From NCBI GenBank assembly GCA_036897095.1, contig JAYMSP010000189.1:1-64000 (forward strand): a DNA stretch of 64,000 bases, given 5' to 3'. This DNA comes from Plantago elongata. Lineage: Eukaryota; Streptophyta; Magnoliopsida; Lamiales; Plantaginaceae. Numbering within the stretch: the stretch's first letter is position 1; each line of letters starts with the position of its first letter. Of the stretch, positions 21,656-35,115 are shown piece after piece. Under the pieces are notes generated by a model. It was not told where the DNA came from and did no database searches. It was given only the letters and a program-made list of their open reading frames with translations. Both the position numbers and the translations under genes were made by a program.

Positions 21656-24600
21656 TTGCCTTTCTTCACACCACAAACCTGTCAAAACAAGTGCAAGTTA
21701 AAAATGCTCCCCCTTAATAAAGCAGATCATAGCATAGTTCGATACGAAACATAAAAGTTAGAATCCTAAAGTTATTACAGACCAAAGTACCACATGGAAC
21801 AAAACTCCCTGTCAAATAGTTCAAAAATATAAAAAAAAACAGAAAACTAGTATGGTGTACTCAGTTCACCCTAAGCAACCTGTTCCTCCTCTTGATCTGC
21901 TTGTCCTTCATTATGTTCTCCTTCCTATTCTTCTCCCTGGACTTGGTGATTCACTCCCCCTTTATGTGCTGAAAGCAAAGACTCCATTGTAGTCCTCATC
22001 AAATAGAGACCCTCAATCTGCTGATCAATAATAGCAAGTTGGGCATGTAGTATCTCCCTCGGTATCGCCACTAAACCGGTCTCATCAACTATGATGTTGT
22101 CCGCATCAAACCATTGCAAATCTGGTGTATGAGATCCATTGATGAAGGCCGGGTGAATCCTAAATTCCCCGATGTCGACCAACTTATCCTTCTGCGTAGG
22201 CACAAAGCCTTGATAAACCAAGATTCTATATATCAAGGATGGATATGGGAGTATAGTTGGGTTACCCTTGCCCTATTTACTTGCCATATGCCCGAATATG
22301 CACGCTCCCAGATCAAATGGTATACCCATCTTCAGCCTGTAGGCCAGTGTAGCAATTTCCCAAGTAGCAGTGGCCACATTTGAAGTGGGAAGCCAGTTTG
22401 TAGCCGCCAAATGATATAGGATCACACTGAGAGATGTGAGCCTTGAGAGTGGAGGTGTAGCCCTTGGCAACCAATGGGTCATCTTCCCCCTGTCAACACA
22501 TCATCCTTGTTGAGTGGTGTATCGGGTACACTATCAGCATGCCAACCATAGATTTGATTGATTATGGCAGGTGTCACATTGTATATTTTCTTGCGAAGAT
22601 ATACCATCCCATACAGAGTAGACTCAGAATTATCAAATTTCTCCCCCATATTACAGTAAAACTCACGGATAACATCAGACACATATGACTCAAGTGAGAA
22701 CACAGTAGTAAGCAGATTTCTAGCTTCTAAAAACTGATAAACCTAATGAGTTTTGAAATTCGAAACCCGCAAAAACCTTCTCAGGCAACAATGTCTTATC
22801 CTCAAAATGATAAAAAGACTCTCGCATATCCTTGGTTTAGAACTTATTATCATAAGCACGAGTCGCATAAAGGGGAAGGTTACCTGATGATTGTTGGGGA
22901 GGTGGTATAGAGGCTTTACCCTTTTCTCTGGCTCTGGTGGAGCGAGTGGAAGGAGATGTAGTAGGAGCTGGTGTAGCCTCTGCACTCGGCTCTGCTCGGC
23001 CCTTATGTCGGGACCTGGTGCGGATGAAACGAATAGGGGTTTCATCGGAATCAACCTCATCAAGATTAACAACCTCTGTAGGAGCTGGATCGTCTGCAGG
23101 AACTTCAGATGTCGTCTCTGTAATTGGGGGTGTATCCTCAACGCTCTTCAGAGCAATTGGCGGGAGTTCAGATTCTAGGTCCACAGTTGAAGTAAGTGGA
23201 CTCAATTGCTCAGTTGTTCACCCAATTTCCTCAGCAGGCGGAGAAGCTCCTTTCTTGTGCCGGAGGCGGAGTGGAGCTCTTTTCAGGAGCCGAAGCTTCT
23301 TCAATTAGAGACGACGGAGGCTCAATTAATTGGCATTGTTGGTTTGAAATTGACGTCCATCTTCACCAAATATGTCTCATCCCCGTCTCAAAGACGAGGA
23401 TCACCGTCTTGTGTGGAACCCGAGCTGGAGTAGTGGTGTGAGAGTGTCCAATTTCTTACACCATTGTCTCTGTTGAGCTGGAGCAGTGGTATGAGATTAC
23501 TACACACACGATAAGAAATTTTTTTGAATTTTAATAAAAGGAGATAAGTAGAATCATAGAGAGATCAGATACGAGTAATCAGTAAGTAAGTGTAGCCAGA
23601 CACCGTACAGGTCAAGAGACACACACACAACTCATGATTAAACAAGAACAAATAGACAAACAAGAATCATACAGGGTATACACCACATGCAATACAGGTG
23701 TGTTCTGGTGGTGTTGCTGACACACCCAAGGGTCAGATTTTCTTATAGAGCGCACATCCCAAGAGATTTACGCAGACTGTAAAACCTCTCGGCATCTAAG
23801 GGTTTGGTGAATATGTCAGCTAACTGATGTGTGGTTTCAATGTTTTGGATATCAATGAGCTTTGAGTCAATCAAATCCCGAAGAAAGTGATGTCGGATGT
23901 CAATATGCTTGGTTCTAGAGTGTTGAACTGGGTTCTGGGATATGTTTATAGCACTCAAATTATCACAAAACATGAGAAAAGTATTGCTTTGTAAACCATA
24001 ATCATGCAACATGTGTTTTAACCACATAAATTGGGTGACACAACTACCATCAGCTATATACTCGGATTCAACGGTGGATAGAGATACACAGTTCTGTTTC
24101 TTACTATACCATGTCACCAGGTTATTACCTAAGTAAAAATATCCCCCACTGGTGGATTTTCGATCATCTAGGTCTCCTTCCCAATCAGAGTCACTAAAAC
24201 CTACCAAGTTTGAATTGGTGTCCCGAGTATACCATATGCCTAGATTAGGAGTTCCAGAAACATACATGAGTATTCTTTTCACAGCAACCAGGGGAGAGGT
24301 TCGGGGGTTGGCTTGGTACCTGACATAAACACAAACGGCATACATGATGTCAGGGCGAGTGGGAGAAAGATATAGTAGACTGTCAATCATCGACTTGTAG
24401 AGGGTGACGTCAACACACTCTCCTTCATCATCTTTGGAAATTTTGATACTGGAGGACATAGGTGTTTTGCTGAGTTCAATCCAAACCTTTCGACTAGATT
24501 CCGAGCATATTTTTCTTGAGATAGGAACAGACCATTGTCCCTTTTCTTTACTTGCAAGCCTGAGAAGAATGAGAGTTCTCCTATCATGCTCATCTCAAAA

Positions 24601-27600
24601 GTACATGTCATGTTAGCATCAAAAAAGTCTAGAAGATATTTGTTAGTTGATCCAAAAAACAATGTCATCAACATAAATTTGGGCAACACACACACATCTT
24701 TTTGTCCGTTGATAATAAACAGTGTCTTGTCCCCTTCACCACGAAAGAAGCACACTCAGAAAGTCTATCATACCATGCCCTTGGAGCTTGTTTTAGACCA
24801 TATAGAGCTTTGTCAAGTTTGTACACATGATGAGGGTGAAAGGGGTCAACAAATCATTTGGGTTGTTCTACATATACCTCTTTATCAATGAATCCATTTA
24901 AGAATGCAGCTTTAACATCCATTTGATAGAGAGTAATATGTAAGTGACATGCAATGGCAAGAAGTAGTCTAATAGATTCAAGTCTACCTACAGGTGCAAA
25001 AGTCTCATAAAAATCAACTCCTTCTACCTGTGTAAATCCTTGAGCAACTAGACGTGCTTTGTTTTGAACTATGACACCATTTTCATCACTTTTGTTCTTA
25101 AAGATCCACTTAGTACCAATAACATTGATTCCAGGAGGACGGGGAACAAGAGTCCAAACTGTTTTTGGTGAATTGTGATAGTTCTTCTTACATGGCATTG
25201 ATCCAATGAACTTCTTTAAGAGCCTGTGTCACATTCTTAGGTTCTATACTAGAGACAAAGCAAGAGGTACGAACCTGGGCACACAAAGTATTAGTACATA
25301 TGTGTGAATTTACCATCTTTTTGTAGTCTAACCGTGGTTTGTTTCGAGTTTTTACTCCAGTAGACAGCTCTCCTATGACTTGAGTGGACGGATGAAGATT
25401 ACGGATTCTGGACGGAGGATCACGATGAGCATTGTCACCAGTGAGATGTTCTTCCAATTTAGATCAAGTTTCTGGTGATGCAGGGGGTGTATCGGCTGCA
25501 CCTGGAGATAAGTTGAGTGTTTCAGTTTCTCCAGTTTTTGGTACTTGATCTGTATCGGTTGAATCATCTCTGATGGCTTCATGTACAGGGTTATCTATAG
25601 GTGGAGATCTGAGATCATGTTCATGTGGTTGGATTTGATCAGGGAGGGTCATCTGCACAGGTTGTTCCTCATGGGGTGTATCGCATACACCATCATCTTC
25701 TCCCTATTTTTCTGCAGCACTGGGAAAATCATCAAATACCACATTGACTGAATCCATAATAGTTTTACGTGTAGGGCTGAAGATCCTATACGCATGATTG
25801 TTATTGGAGTATCGTACAAAAATTCCTTTGTCACTTTTCGAATCAGACTTGCCTAGCTTATCTCTATCATTTAGAATGTAGCAATTACACCCAAACACAC
25901 GAAGATGAGCTAGGTTAGGTTTTTTATCATTTAGGAGTTCTAAGGAGTTTTTGTTGTTCCACCTCTAAGATATGCTCTGTTTATCAGATAACATGCAGTA
26001 TTTAAAGCTTCAGCTCAAAGACATTTTCGTACTTGTATTGAAGTGTTCTATTTTTCCTCTCAGCTATCCCATTATGTTGGGGAGTTTTGGGAGCTGAGTA
26101 TTCATGAATGATACCATGTTCATCATAATAGTCAGAAAATGATTGATTTTCAAATTCTTTACCATGATCAGATCTAATGCAAAGAACATATGAGCCATAC
26201 GAGTTAAGAAATCTAGCATGCAGTGTCATGAATACACCAACGGTTTCAGATTTTTCTTTCAAGAAATTAATCCAAGTGTAACGAGAAAAATCATCAACAA
26301 TCACATATGTGTACCTTTTGTCCCAAAAACTATCAACCTCAACAGGACCCATAAGATCCATGTGGAGGAGTTGAAAGCACTTACTTGTTCCTACATGCTG
26401 ACCATCTGTAAGAACTGGGTTGTGAGGAGCTTTGGCATGCTTACCTTTGAGACAATCTTCACACATAATCTTTCCAGGATTTTGCGAGCTTGGGAGTTCC
26501 TCTCACGAGCTTCAGTCTTGACAAGTTTCTCCATATTCCTATAATTTACATGGCCTATTCTTTTGTGTCATAGTACAGAGTCGTCAATTTTAACTTGACT
26601 GCACTATTCCTGGCTATCAGCAAGGAAGCAATTATCCTTTGAGCGTGTACCTGTCATGACATAACGATTTCCATAATTGAAAACTTCACAAGTTTTCTTG
26701 CTAAACAAGACCATAAGATCATCATCACAAAGTTGACTAATACTAATTAATTTTGCCATTAGACCTTCTACCAACAGAACAACCTTTAGTGTAGGTAGTC
26801 CACTAATGTTTAAAGCACCTCTACCGATAATTTTTCCTTTGTGTTCCACCACCATAGGTAACATTACTTGTAGTTAGTTTCACAAATTTCTTCAAGTTTG
26901 ATTTAGCGCTAGTCATGTGACGAGAACATCCACTATCAAAGTATCAAGCACATGTAGAATTAGCTTTAACAATAGTGAATACAACATTGTTCATGATTCC
27001 AAACCTGTTGTTTGTCCTCCTTTTTAGAAGTTCTGGAGATAGGTATACTGACTCCACTCTGTTTAGCGAAGACAGGTGTAGTCAGAAATTGTCTTGACTT
27101 CTTTTGCTAGTTGAGGGTATTTTCAACACACCTTCTATCAGAACCTTTCCCTGTTTGGTCAGTGAAATACCATTGACACTAGAAGAGATACTAGTGCATT
27201 CAGGGGATATAGAGTCAGAGCTCGTATCATCAGTATTTGGTACCTGCTCAATGTTTCCTTTTCTTTTAGCTAATTTGAGACAATATAGTTTAATATGACC
27301 TTTTTTATGACAATGATCACACACAAAGTTTTTATTTTTAAGTTTCTCATCATCATAATCAGAATTCTTAGCTTTCACAAATATAGGACCAAGAGGAAAC
27401 ATAGAAGCAGTCTTATCAACAAGTTCAGTGGTACCATCAGTAGCTATGGATAAGATTTCATCAAGTTTGGAGGATCCAGCATTAAGCTTCACAAAAGTAA
27501 GTTTAGCTTTGTCTAACCTGGATTGTACCTTTTCGAGTTCACTCTCCTTTTGGGTAAGAGTAACTTCAAGTCGTTTGATGGTGTCTCGAAGATACTGGTT

Positions 27601-28980
27601 TTCTTCTTTGAGATACGCTTCTCTTTTCAGGACTTTCTTCCATTGAATTAGCACGTCTCCATAGATGTTTTTGAGTTCATTCACAATTTCCTCTTCTTGT
27701 ATTTCATCTATGTTTGGAGAGTCACATGTATCACAATCAGTGGTACCTACCAATCAACGTAGATCAGGATTATTCACTGTAGATGTCATCCGTATACTCA
27801 GAATCAGGAAAATCTGCAAAGAATTGTTCCTGAGTGTCCGCGGTGTAGTCAGTTCACCAGTCTTCATAAGCTTCTTCCATGTACACAAAAGAGTGTAAAG
27901 CAGAAGTTTCACGTTCATCGTCTTTAGTGGAAGTTTCATCCTTAGTACCTATATCACTAGACACACAAACCCAATAGGCATTGCCCCTCTTTTGGAGGGT
28001 GTTAGCACTTTCACTAGCAAAAGTGTCCATACCCTTCACATGCAAAACACTTCTTCTTCTTCTTGAGTTTCTCAACCTCTTCAACAGTTGGCTGTTTATA
28101 GGTTTGTTTGACAAAAGACTTGGAGGGATTGCTGCTCGAACTACCTTTGAACTTGTCTTTTAGGCTACTATTTTTAAAACGTTTAAGAACAGTGTTTAAA
28201 AGCATATTATCAATGGTATCCTAAGTATCATGTTCATTATCAACAGAGGTAGTTTGAAGAACAATACCAGATTTTTCTTTTATCCTTATTCGTTTCAAGA
28301 CCAGGTGGTGGGTTTTCCATAGACATCTCATAATTTAATAAAATATTCATTAATGCTTGAAAATCCATAGTAGCCAAGTTATTAGCAGTTTGAATAGCAA
28401 TCCTCTTCATCTCATATCTCCTAGAAATACTAAGAACAACCTTGTAAACCAATTGCTTATTAGAGTAAGGTTCACCAAGTATTTGACTCTCATTGGATAT
28501 GTCCATTAGTTTCTCAAAATACTCAGTTATGTTTTCATCCTCACCCATTCTAAGATTCTCAAATTTTCCAGCTAACATCTGATTTTTAGATTTTTTAACA
28601 CTCTCATCACCCTCACAATGGTTCTGGATTATATCCCATGCACACTTAGCAGTAGTACAAGTTTGAATCAATTTAAACATATGATGATTAACATGAACAA
28701 AAAAGAGCTTTTTCATGAAGAGTGGATTCGGTTACCTCTTTATCAGTGTAATCCTTTTCGTGCTTGGGTATGACATCGTTGTCACCATTCGGAAGACGCA
28801 TAGGAATTGCATAGCCTTCTGTGACAGTCCTCCAGGCACGAACATCCATTGACTTGATGTAGGTTCTCCTTCGTAGCTTTCAGTACCCATAGTTGGAACC
28901 ATCCGGGACGGGTAACTTGTTGGCGTTAGTGGTATCCATCTCTCAAAGTATCAAATCCAAACACCAATATGGAGGTGTTT

Positions 28981-28993
28981 GGCTCTGATACCA
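28981..28993 (-). other. Primer-binding site of the SIRE-type element
   Basis: The minus strand reads TGGTATCAGAGCC, complementary to the 3' end of plant initiator tRNA-Met, two bases inside the 5' LTR. This is the standard Ty1/Copia primer site. Confidence 0.85.
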
Positions 28994-28995
28994 AT

Positions 28996-29861
28996 TGAAA
29001 TAGTATATGAATCGGGATTCAATACTTTGACAACTACCACGACTCAACATGTGTAATGACTACACTCTTGATCAGTATATTCAGTACACCATATGCCTTC
29101 GACAGAAACTTATATAAATCAGAAAGACAGCGGAACTAAACTGAAGCGAGTTATAAGTTTTTAGCAGGTTATCTATGTCGATAACCCACCGAGTCTCAAG
29201 GAGAAAATATCCACTGCATGAATAATCAGATAATGAATACAAGGTTACTACTCTAGCTCTATTTTAGGAATACATTTAGATGAAAAACAACCAAGTAGCA
29301 GTAAGGAATAAACCGTACTAATCTAGCTCCTAATCTCTGGGCTGACAACTAGATAAAACTCGGAAAAGGCTTATGACAAAACACTTGCAACAGCTAACAA
29401 CTATGCTACGGAATGGCTTGCTTGAAACACGTAGTTTTATCTTCAATGTAGATGCCCTTTATATAGATTCTTGAAGCCGACTTCATAGGGGCAGAATCCT
29501 ACATTGACTTGTGTTATGATTCATGTCAATCTTCGACTTCTTATTCGATCTCTTCTTATCCGGTCGATATTCATTGTCCTCGTCCTAGCATACTTCGACT
29601 TGTAATCTCCTTTGAATTTTAAGATCTCTATCATGTCTCAATTTCCTGCACATAGTAGACATAAACTACTATGGAACTTGTTATGTTAGTTGAATAAAGG
29701 TAAAAGCTATATTAGTACTAATCGAAGTCAAGTTCGATTAGGACTTGGAGTGTGAGTTATATATCCAGTGTAGTTGATACACCAACAATGGTGTACTAAG
29801 TACACTGGACAGTAAATTCTGAAGTGTAACTAGTACACTCACTGAAAAACTCACACTTACA
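28996..29861 (-). repeat. 5' LTR of the SIRE-type element
   Basis: 866 bp, TG...CA ends, uninterrupted. Compared with the other LTR it has scattered substitutions and small indels. Confidence 0.88.
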
Positions 29862-31833
29862 AATAGCAGCTTGCCAATGAGGTGAAGTGATAACTTCAGC
29901 ATAAGTTGTAGGCTCCACATGAGTGCATGAGTAATGCAGTAGAAAATCTTTTATGAGAAGTACTGACATCTGAATAAGTAAAATTAGCATTGAGTTGATG
30001 TTTAAATTTGTCCATAAAGTGAGAATAATCTGCTAGATATGCAGGTAATTTTGAGTGTGTAACAGACCTTCTGAGAGCAATATGTTCTGGTGAACTAGTA
30101 TAAATACTAGTGGTATATTGATCAAGAGAGGAATCTCTTGTAGAATCAGGAATATAAGAGGATGATGGTAGATTTTCTGAAGAAAATGATAGCACATCAT
30201 CAGAATCATCAGGTACGTAGTGGAGTTGAAAATTCAAAAGTATCATGAGTATTGTGAAAAGGAAATATATGTTCTTTGAAAACATCTTTAGTAGTCAAAA
30301 TGATTTTAGAATGTAAATCATTGACCTTATATCCAAGAAACACACAAGACTTAGACCTGGGGTCTAGTTTCTTTTTATGAACTTCATATGTTGAGACATA
30401 ACAGAGTGATCCAAATTTTTTGAGATTTCCATAATCAGGAGCTTTCTTGTATAAAAGCTCACATGGTGAATGATTGTCAATAACAGGTGAAGGAGTAATA
30501 TTAATGAGATACATTGCAGTTAATAATGCATGATCCCAAAATTTAATTGGTAAATCAGATCGAACCATCAGTGATCTAGCGACATTTAGAATATGATGAT
30601 GTTTCCTCTCCACAATGCCATTTTGTTGTGGAGTATAAACACAAGATCTCTGGTGCAAAATGCCCATAGGATGAAGAATGATCAATGGCAAATTCAGTGC
30701 CATTGTCATTTCTAATAGTTTTGATCACAATATTAAACTGTGTTTTAGCAAATTGAATGAAGTTCACGATTAGAGTTTTTACATCATACTTGTGAATAAA
30801 TAAAGATACCCAAGTCATTCTGGAGAAATCATCTACTATAGTGAGGAAATAATGATAATCATGTAGTATAATGATCAAAAGACCCCCAGACATCAAAATG
30901 AACTAAATCAAAACAACAAGTAGATTGACTAGAACTGAGAGAAAATGAAGTGATATTTTCCTTCTTTAGTGATTATACTGACTGAGAGAAGATTAGAACC
31001 AAAATTAGGTACATACAGGACATTAGAGAGTATTATGTCATCTAAAAGTTTAATGTCCCATATGAGTGATAGATATTCTCCTCTTATCTGGGAGTTGTAC
31101 TTGACATGACATGATTTGCTTATAATCAGTGAAATAAGATGTATTATAAATAACATGATCAGTAGCACCTGAATCAATGATCTAACATACATTATCAATA
31201 GTAGATAGTAGATTTGTGTGTAAAGGCAGGTATAGAAGCATTAAGCAAAATAATTGTACCTTCAGTGTAAGTGTCAGTGGTCAAGGGACCTGCAACCTGT
31301 GGTGACTTAGGTGTACTAACCCATCAATAGTGCTTGCAGAGTCCTGACTAGCCTTGTATTGAACCATCCTAGTGTAAAGATCACTCATATTAACCTGTGA
31401 GAGATGAAATTTAGGTTTCTCTGGCTCTGCAGAAGCAATGTTAGCTACAAAATTCCCAAGGACATTTCCAGAGTTGATTAGATTCAGATGACTTTCATTG
31501 ATATATGGACTTGGTGTTAGTGAACCTGAATTCAAGTGGGAAGCCATTCTTCCTATAGCACTTGTCCTCCAGGTGACCCATCTTCTTGCAGTAGTTGCAT
31601 TTGTCAGACCTGCTAGATGCATAGTCATTTTTCCTCTTGTTAAATTGCACAACAACTACAGTGTACAGTTATTCTTCCATGTCTAGCTTGTGTTTGCCTT
31701 TCTTCTTGCAGAATGATAGCATACACCTTATTAAGAGGTGGTGTATCATGTATCATAATGAACTGAGTTCTCACATAATCAAAGTTATTATTAAGGCCCA
31801 TAGAAAGCCAAACACATTATCATCATTGGGGGT

Positions 31834-32450
31834 GTGCATATAGTCCGAATCCGAAAAACCAATCCGAAAATTCAAAAAACCGATCCGAACAAGTCTTATC
31901 CGGTGTCCTCGGATCAGATTTTGAATTAGCACTTTTCTCAATTCGAAAAATTCGGATTGTATCAGATCCACGGATTAATCCAAAAAAATCGGATTGGATC
32001 AGATCCACGGATTTTCGGATGAATCCGATCAATCCGAAATAAAAAAGAAAAATAAAAAAAATATATGTTTTAGGTGCAAGTACAACATGACTTCCAGAAA
32101 ACCTAAAAGTCCAAGAGGCCCACCCAAAACATACCAAAGCTACTCCATACAGTTCACGTCACTCCCTTCTTTCTTCTTCTTCTAAACGAAACCTGCAACT
32201 ATCTATCATACAAATATGAAATGAAGCAAGGATTCACGAATCGAAGGAGAAAGAGATAGATGTAACTTCAGTTCACTCACTCCCTCCACTCCCGTAGTCG
32301 TCTAAAACCAAGATCCAGCTGCCGCCTTTCGAGTTCCAAATCCCATAGCCGTCACCATCCAATCGACTTCCGTTCCACCTCGCCGCCTCCTTTTGTCTTC
32401 TATATATCATCATCTAGCAAACATATCAAAGCACCTAGCCTCGAGTTTTT
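31834..32450. mobile_element. hAT-like element remnant, one end recognised
   Basis: It begins at the gag remnant of the outer retroelement with GGGGGTGTGCATATAG, followed by many CCGAATCCGAA-type words up to about 32050. This style matches the subterminal zones of the hAT element at 20.3 kb. The following 400 bp resemble the leader-like interior of such elements. No right end or target duplication was found, so the extent is a guess. Confidence 0.5.
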
Positions 32451-34046
32451 TTTTAAGCAGACCCAACTTCTGGAGTTACTAGTCACTTTGATTTACTTGT
32501 TTAGTTTGGATTTAATGTAACATTATGACAAACCAAAACTTGTTTGTTTCTCATGTCAACCAATTATATAGGTCCAAGAAATGATTAACTGGTCATGGTT
32601 GAGGTAGGATCATGTCAGGCTCATGTGCATCATCTTACTCTTTCGCTTATTATTTTCACAGCAATGGTTTATTTCTATCCATTTCTAGCTGGAACTTATC
32701 ATTTCAGAACCACTGTTGTCAATCCAAAGTTGGACTTCTATTTGCAGTAGTTACTTTTCTGATGTATCAAAAGTGATTGTCTTCTTCTACAGGGCAATTT
32801 TTTGCAATAGTGTTATGGAAGAGTTTTGAGATTGTACTGAGGGTAATATAGACAAGTATATATTTGACTAAAACACTTGTGAAATTTACTTAGATATATT
32901 AGAACAAGAATTCACAATTTTTCAATGCCTCAATGTTAACATCTTCTTCGCTTCTCTTAATGGTAACATTTGCATGAAAAGGCAATGAAAGTACTTGTAA
33001 CAGGATAACGAACAAGCTGCACTGATCGGTCCTCAGGAAGTGTGCACATGGACATGTAAGCTAATATATCATACCAAACTCCAGGTTTTTATTTTGCAAT
33101 GTCAACACTAGAAGCTTTAACAGGTACACTCATTGAGCAACGTTTCATTAAAGCTTTGTATACATGTTATGTATGCAATTAAAAGCTGAAATATTAAGCT
33201 GCATAATTGAGTTTGTCTCCATGAGCCATAACAATTGGTTTGAAATTAATCTAACTAGAAAAAGATTTTGGAATGGGACGGTCCTGCACCTGGCCACTGT
33301 TCTTCCTAGCTTCGTTTCAGAGCTTTCATTAGCCCGAGTGAAACTATGTATCGGAATAATGTTATGCCCTCAAGAATTATATCTTTTGGAATTAAATGAA
33401 AGGTCATTGAGTTGATGAAGGAATTTGCTGCTCTAAGTAGATCGCCAGTTGTTATGCAAGTGCAGATAAATGTTTGGGATTGCACCGCCAAAGGATGAGA
33501 TGGCAATTAACACGGATGAAAGTCTATCTGGCTTTTATGGTAGCATTGCAGCGGGTAGTTTACTGCGAGTTCCAACAGGTACGTAGCTGGTCGGTTTCTC
33601 GGAAAAAAATGAAGAAGTTACGTGCAGAGATTTTGGCACGAAGAGAAGGTCTAAAACTTCCTCTGAGTAGGAGAATTCGGTGTTTTATTGCGGGGATAAA
33701 CTCCTAGATTGTTTATATATTGGTCATGCCTATCAACACACTTGACTCTCTAAATTGTATCTTTTAGGATTGCAGCATCCATGGGTCTTTGGGAGATGAA
33801 GTAATTTTGTTTACTTCATGAGCAGGAAAGGAAAGAAAAAATAATAATTCCCAGACGATCTCTAAAATGAATTACAGACTTACCTTGTCATAGTTTTATT
33901 CTGGTGTGGTGACTGGTGATGCTCATGAGTCATGAGTATGTATTATCTTGATTTTTGTTTTCTCATGTATGGATTTGAGCTCAAGGGCATTACTTCTCAA
34001 TTTCTATCCCAATGCATCTTTTTCATATCGGAACTTCCGTTGACAT
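32451..34046. other. Unassigned region
   Basis: No gene is recognised. A short exon-like stretch near 33485-33584 reads openly and ends at a GT donor (CCAACAG|GTACG), and a 77-codon + frame ends at 33707 with a basic tail (KKMKKLRAEILARRE). Neither matches a family I know. It could be a decayed gene fragment or transposon interior. Confidence 0.35.
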
Positions 34047-34945
34047 TAGGACTGAGCATCGGTCCAGTCCCAGACCGAGCTGAGTCCGGGCCGATTTTAA
34101 AGCCTTTTCTAATCCCGAGATTGGACCTAAATTGGCTCGGTCCGGACCTGGACCGAGTAGGCTGAATTTTAAAAAGAAAAAAAAATTGGAAAATAGGGGA
34201 GGCAGTCCCCTGCCTCACTATTTCGAAACCCTTCCTTCCAAAAATATTCAAAATTTTCCAAACCTCCAAAAATATGAGAAATAATCTACAGTCCAGATCT
34301 GCTTTATATATATTTATTAGATCTATGTTGGATCTCTTTCTCTTTTTTCTATTTCTTGAGCGGCCGCGTGGAGGCGGAGGTGGAGGCATTGTGGGCGGAG
34401 GTCGAGCAACGGAGGAGAGAGCAGTGGAACCATGGTGATGGAAGAGATCGAGAACAGAGGAGGTATGGTGGCGAGGAGACAACAGTGGGTCGTGGTGGTG
34501 GAAGAGAGCGGCGGAAGGGAGAGCAGTGGAGGCGGAAGGTTTATGGCGGAGGAGACAATAGTGGGGTCGTTGTGGTGGAAGAGATAGCGGTGGAAGGGAG
34601 AGCAGTAGAGGCGGAAGGTTTGTGGCGGAGGGGAGGCTCGGAGGTGTGGTGCCGGCCGCCGGGGTGGTGGAGAGAGGTGAGCAGTGGGTGGAGGAAGGTG
34701 AATTGTGGGGTCGAGTATTGGGGTTAGGGTTTTACTAGGAGGAGGAAGGGAAAAAATATACTATATATATATCCTGATCGGTCCTTAGTTCAACACGCGA
34801 TTTTTCAGTCTTTGGCTCGGACCAGATCGAGAACCGAATTTCTTAAATAATGAATCCCGAGGATTAAACCTAATCAGATTGACAGGTCCGAGAATTGATT
34901 TTTCAGTTCGGTATTTCGGTCCGGTCTTATTTCTGATCATCCCTA
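34047..34945. mobile_element. hAT-type non-autonomous element
   Basis: Ends are TAGGACTGAGCATCGG and, complemented, TAGGGATGATCAGAAAT. Flanking 8-mers GTTGACAT (34039-34046) and GTTGCCAT (34946-34953) match at 7 of 8, consistent with a hAT target duplication that has mutated. Subterminal zones repeat GGTCC/GGACC words. The interior (about 34360-34700) is a G-rich, GGAGG-type low-complexity tract whose open frame is a composition artefact. Confidence 0.8.
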
Positions 34946-34964
34946 GTTGCCATACTTCTAAATG

Positions 34965-35115
34965 TTGTTATAATTACTTTTAATTACATAAAGCTTTCGG
35001 ATACCGTCTGTATAAAACCATAGGGGCACTAAAAGTAATGTTGTAATTGCTCTTAGTTACAGATCTTTTTGGATGCCGAATGTATAAGACTATAGGAGCC
35101 TGAAAGTAATGTAAT
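34965..35115. repeat. Diverged ~72-bp tandem duplication
   Basis: Two adjacent units each run from GTTGT-ATAATT-like sequence through TGTATAA-AC-ATAGG to AAAGTAAT. By eye they are about three-quarters identical. No function is evident. Confidence 0.6.

Larger units (their letters stand above)
19765..29861 (-). mobile_element. Broken SIRE-type Ty1/Copia retroelement with both LTRs
   Basis: Ends are TGAAATAG...ACTTACA in both LTRs (19765-21638 and 28996-29861), flanked by near-matching 5-bp repeats (AATGG and AATAG). Minus-strand order is 5' LTR, primer-binding site for initiator tRNA-Met (TGGTATCAGAGC), gag (about 27.0-28.7 kb, with zinc-knuckle and coiled-coil parts), integrase (about 26.0-26.9), reverse transcriptase (about 24.4-25.2), RNase H (about 23.7-24.5), an extra coding remnant (about 21.9-23.2), polypurine tract, 3' LTR. 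Length, gag style and a further region after RNase H suggest the SIRE/Maximus lineage. It is broken, with roughly ten or more breaks by eye. LTRs look about nine-tenths identical, suggesting a few million years. Confidence 0.85.
17868..31833 (-). mobile_element. Broken Ty1/Copia retroelement, split by a younger retroelement
   Basis: Old Ty1/Copia element on the minus strand. Recognisable parts are a gag remnant (about 31.3-31.8 kb), an integrase-side region (about 30.2-31.2 kb), and reverse transcriptase and RNase H (about 18.2-19.7 kb). The left end holds a probable 3' LTR (about 17868-18277) just beyond a purine tract (minus strand AGGGGGAG). The opposite LTR is not seen; the element stops at hAT-like DNA near 31834. 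The SIRE-type element (19765-29861) inserted between its integrase and reverse-transcriptase regions. It is broken, with several breaks besides the insertion, and older than its guest. The outer left boundary is approximate. Confidence 0.8.

Noticed and set aside
34356-34727. 123-codon Gly/Arg/Glu-rich frame
   Set aside because: It comes from GGAGG-type low-complexity DNA inside a hAT element; no domain and no splice context.
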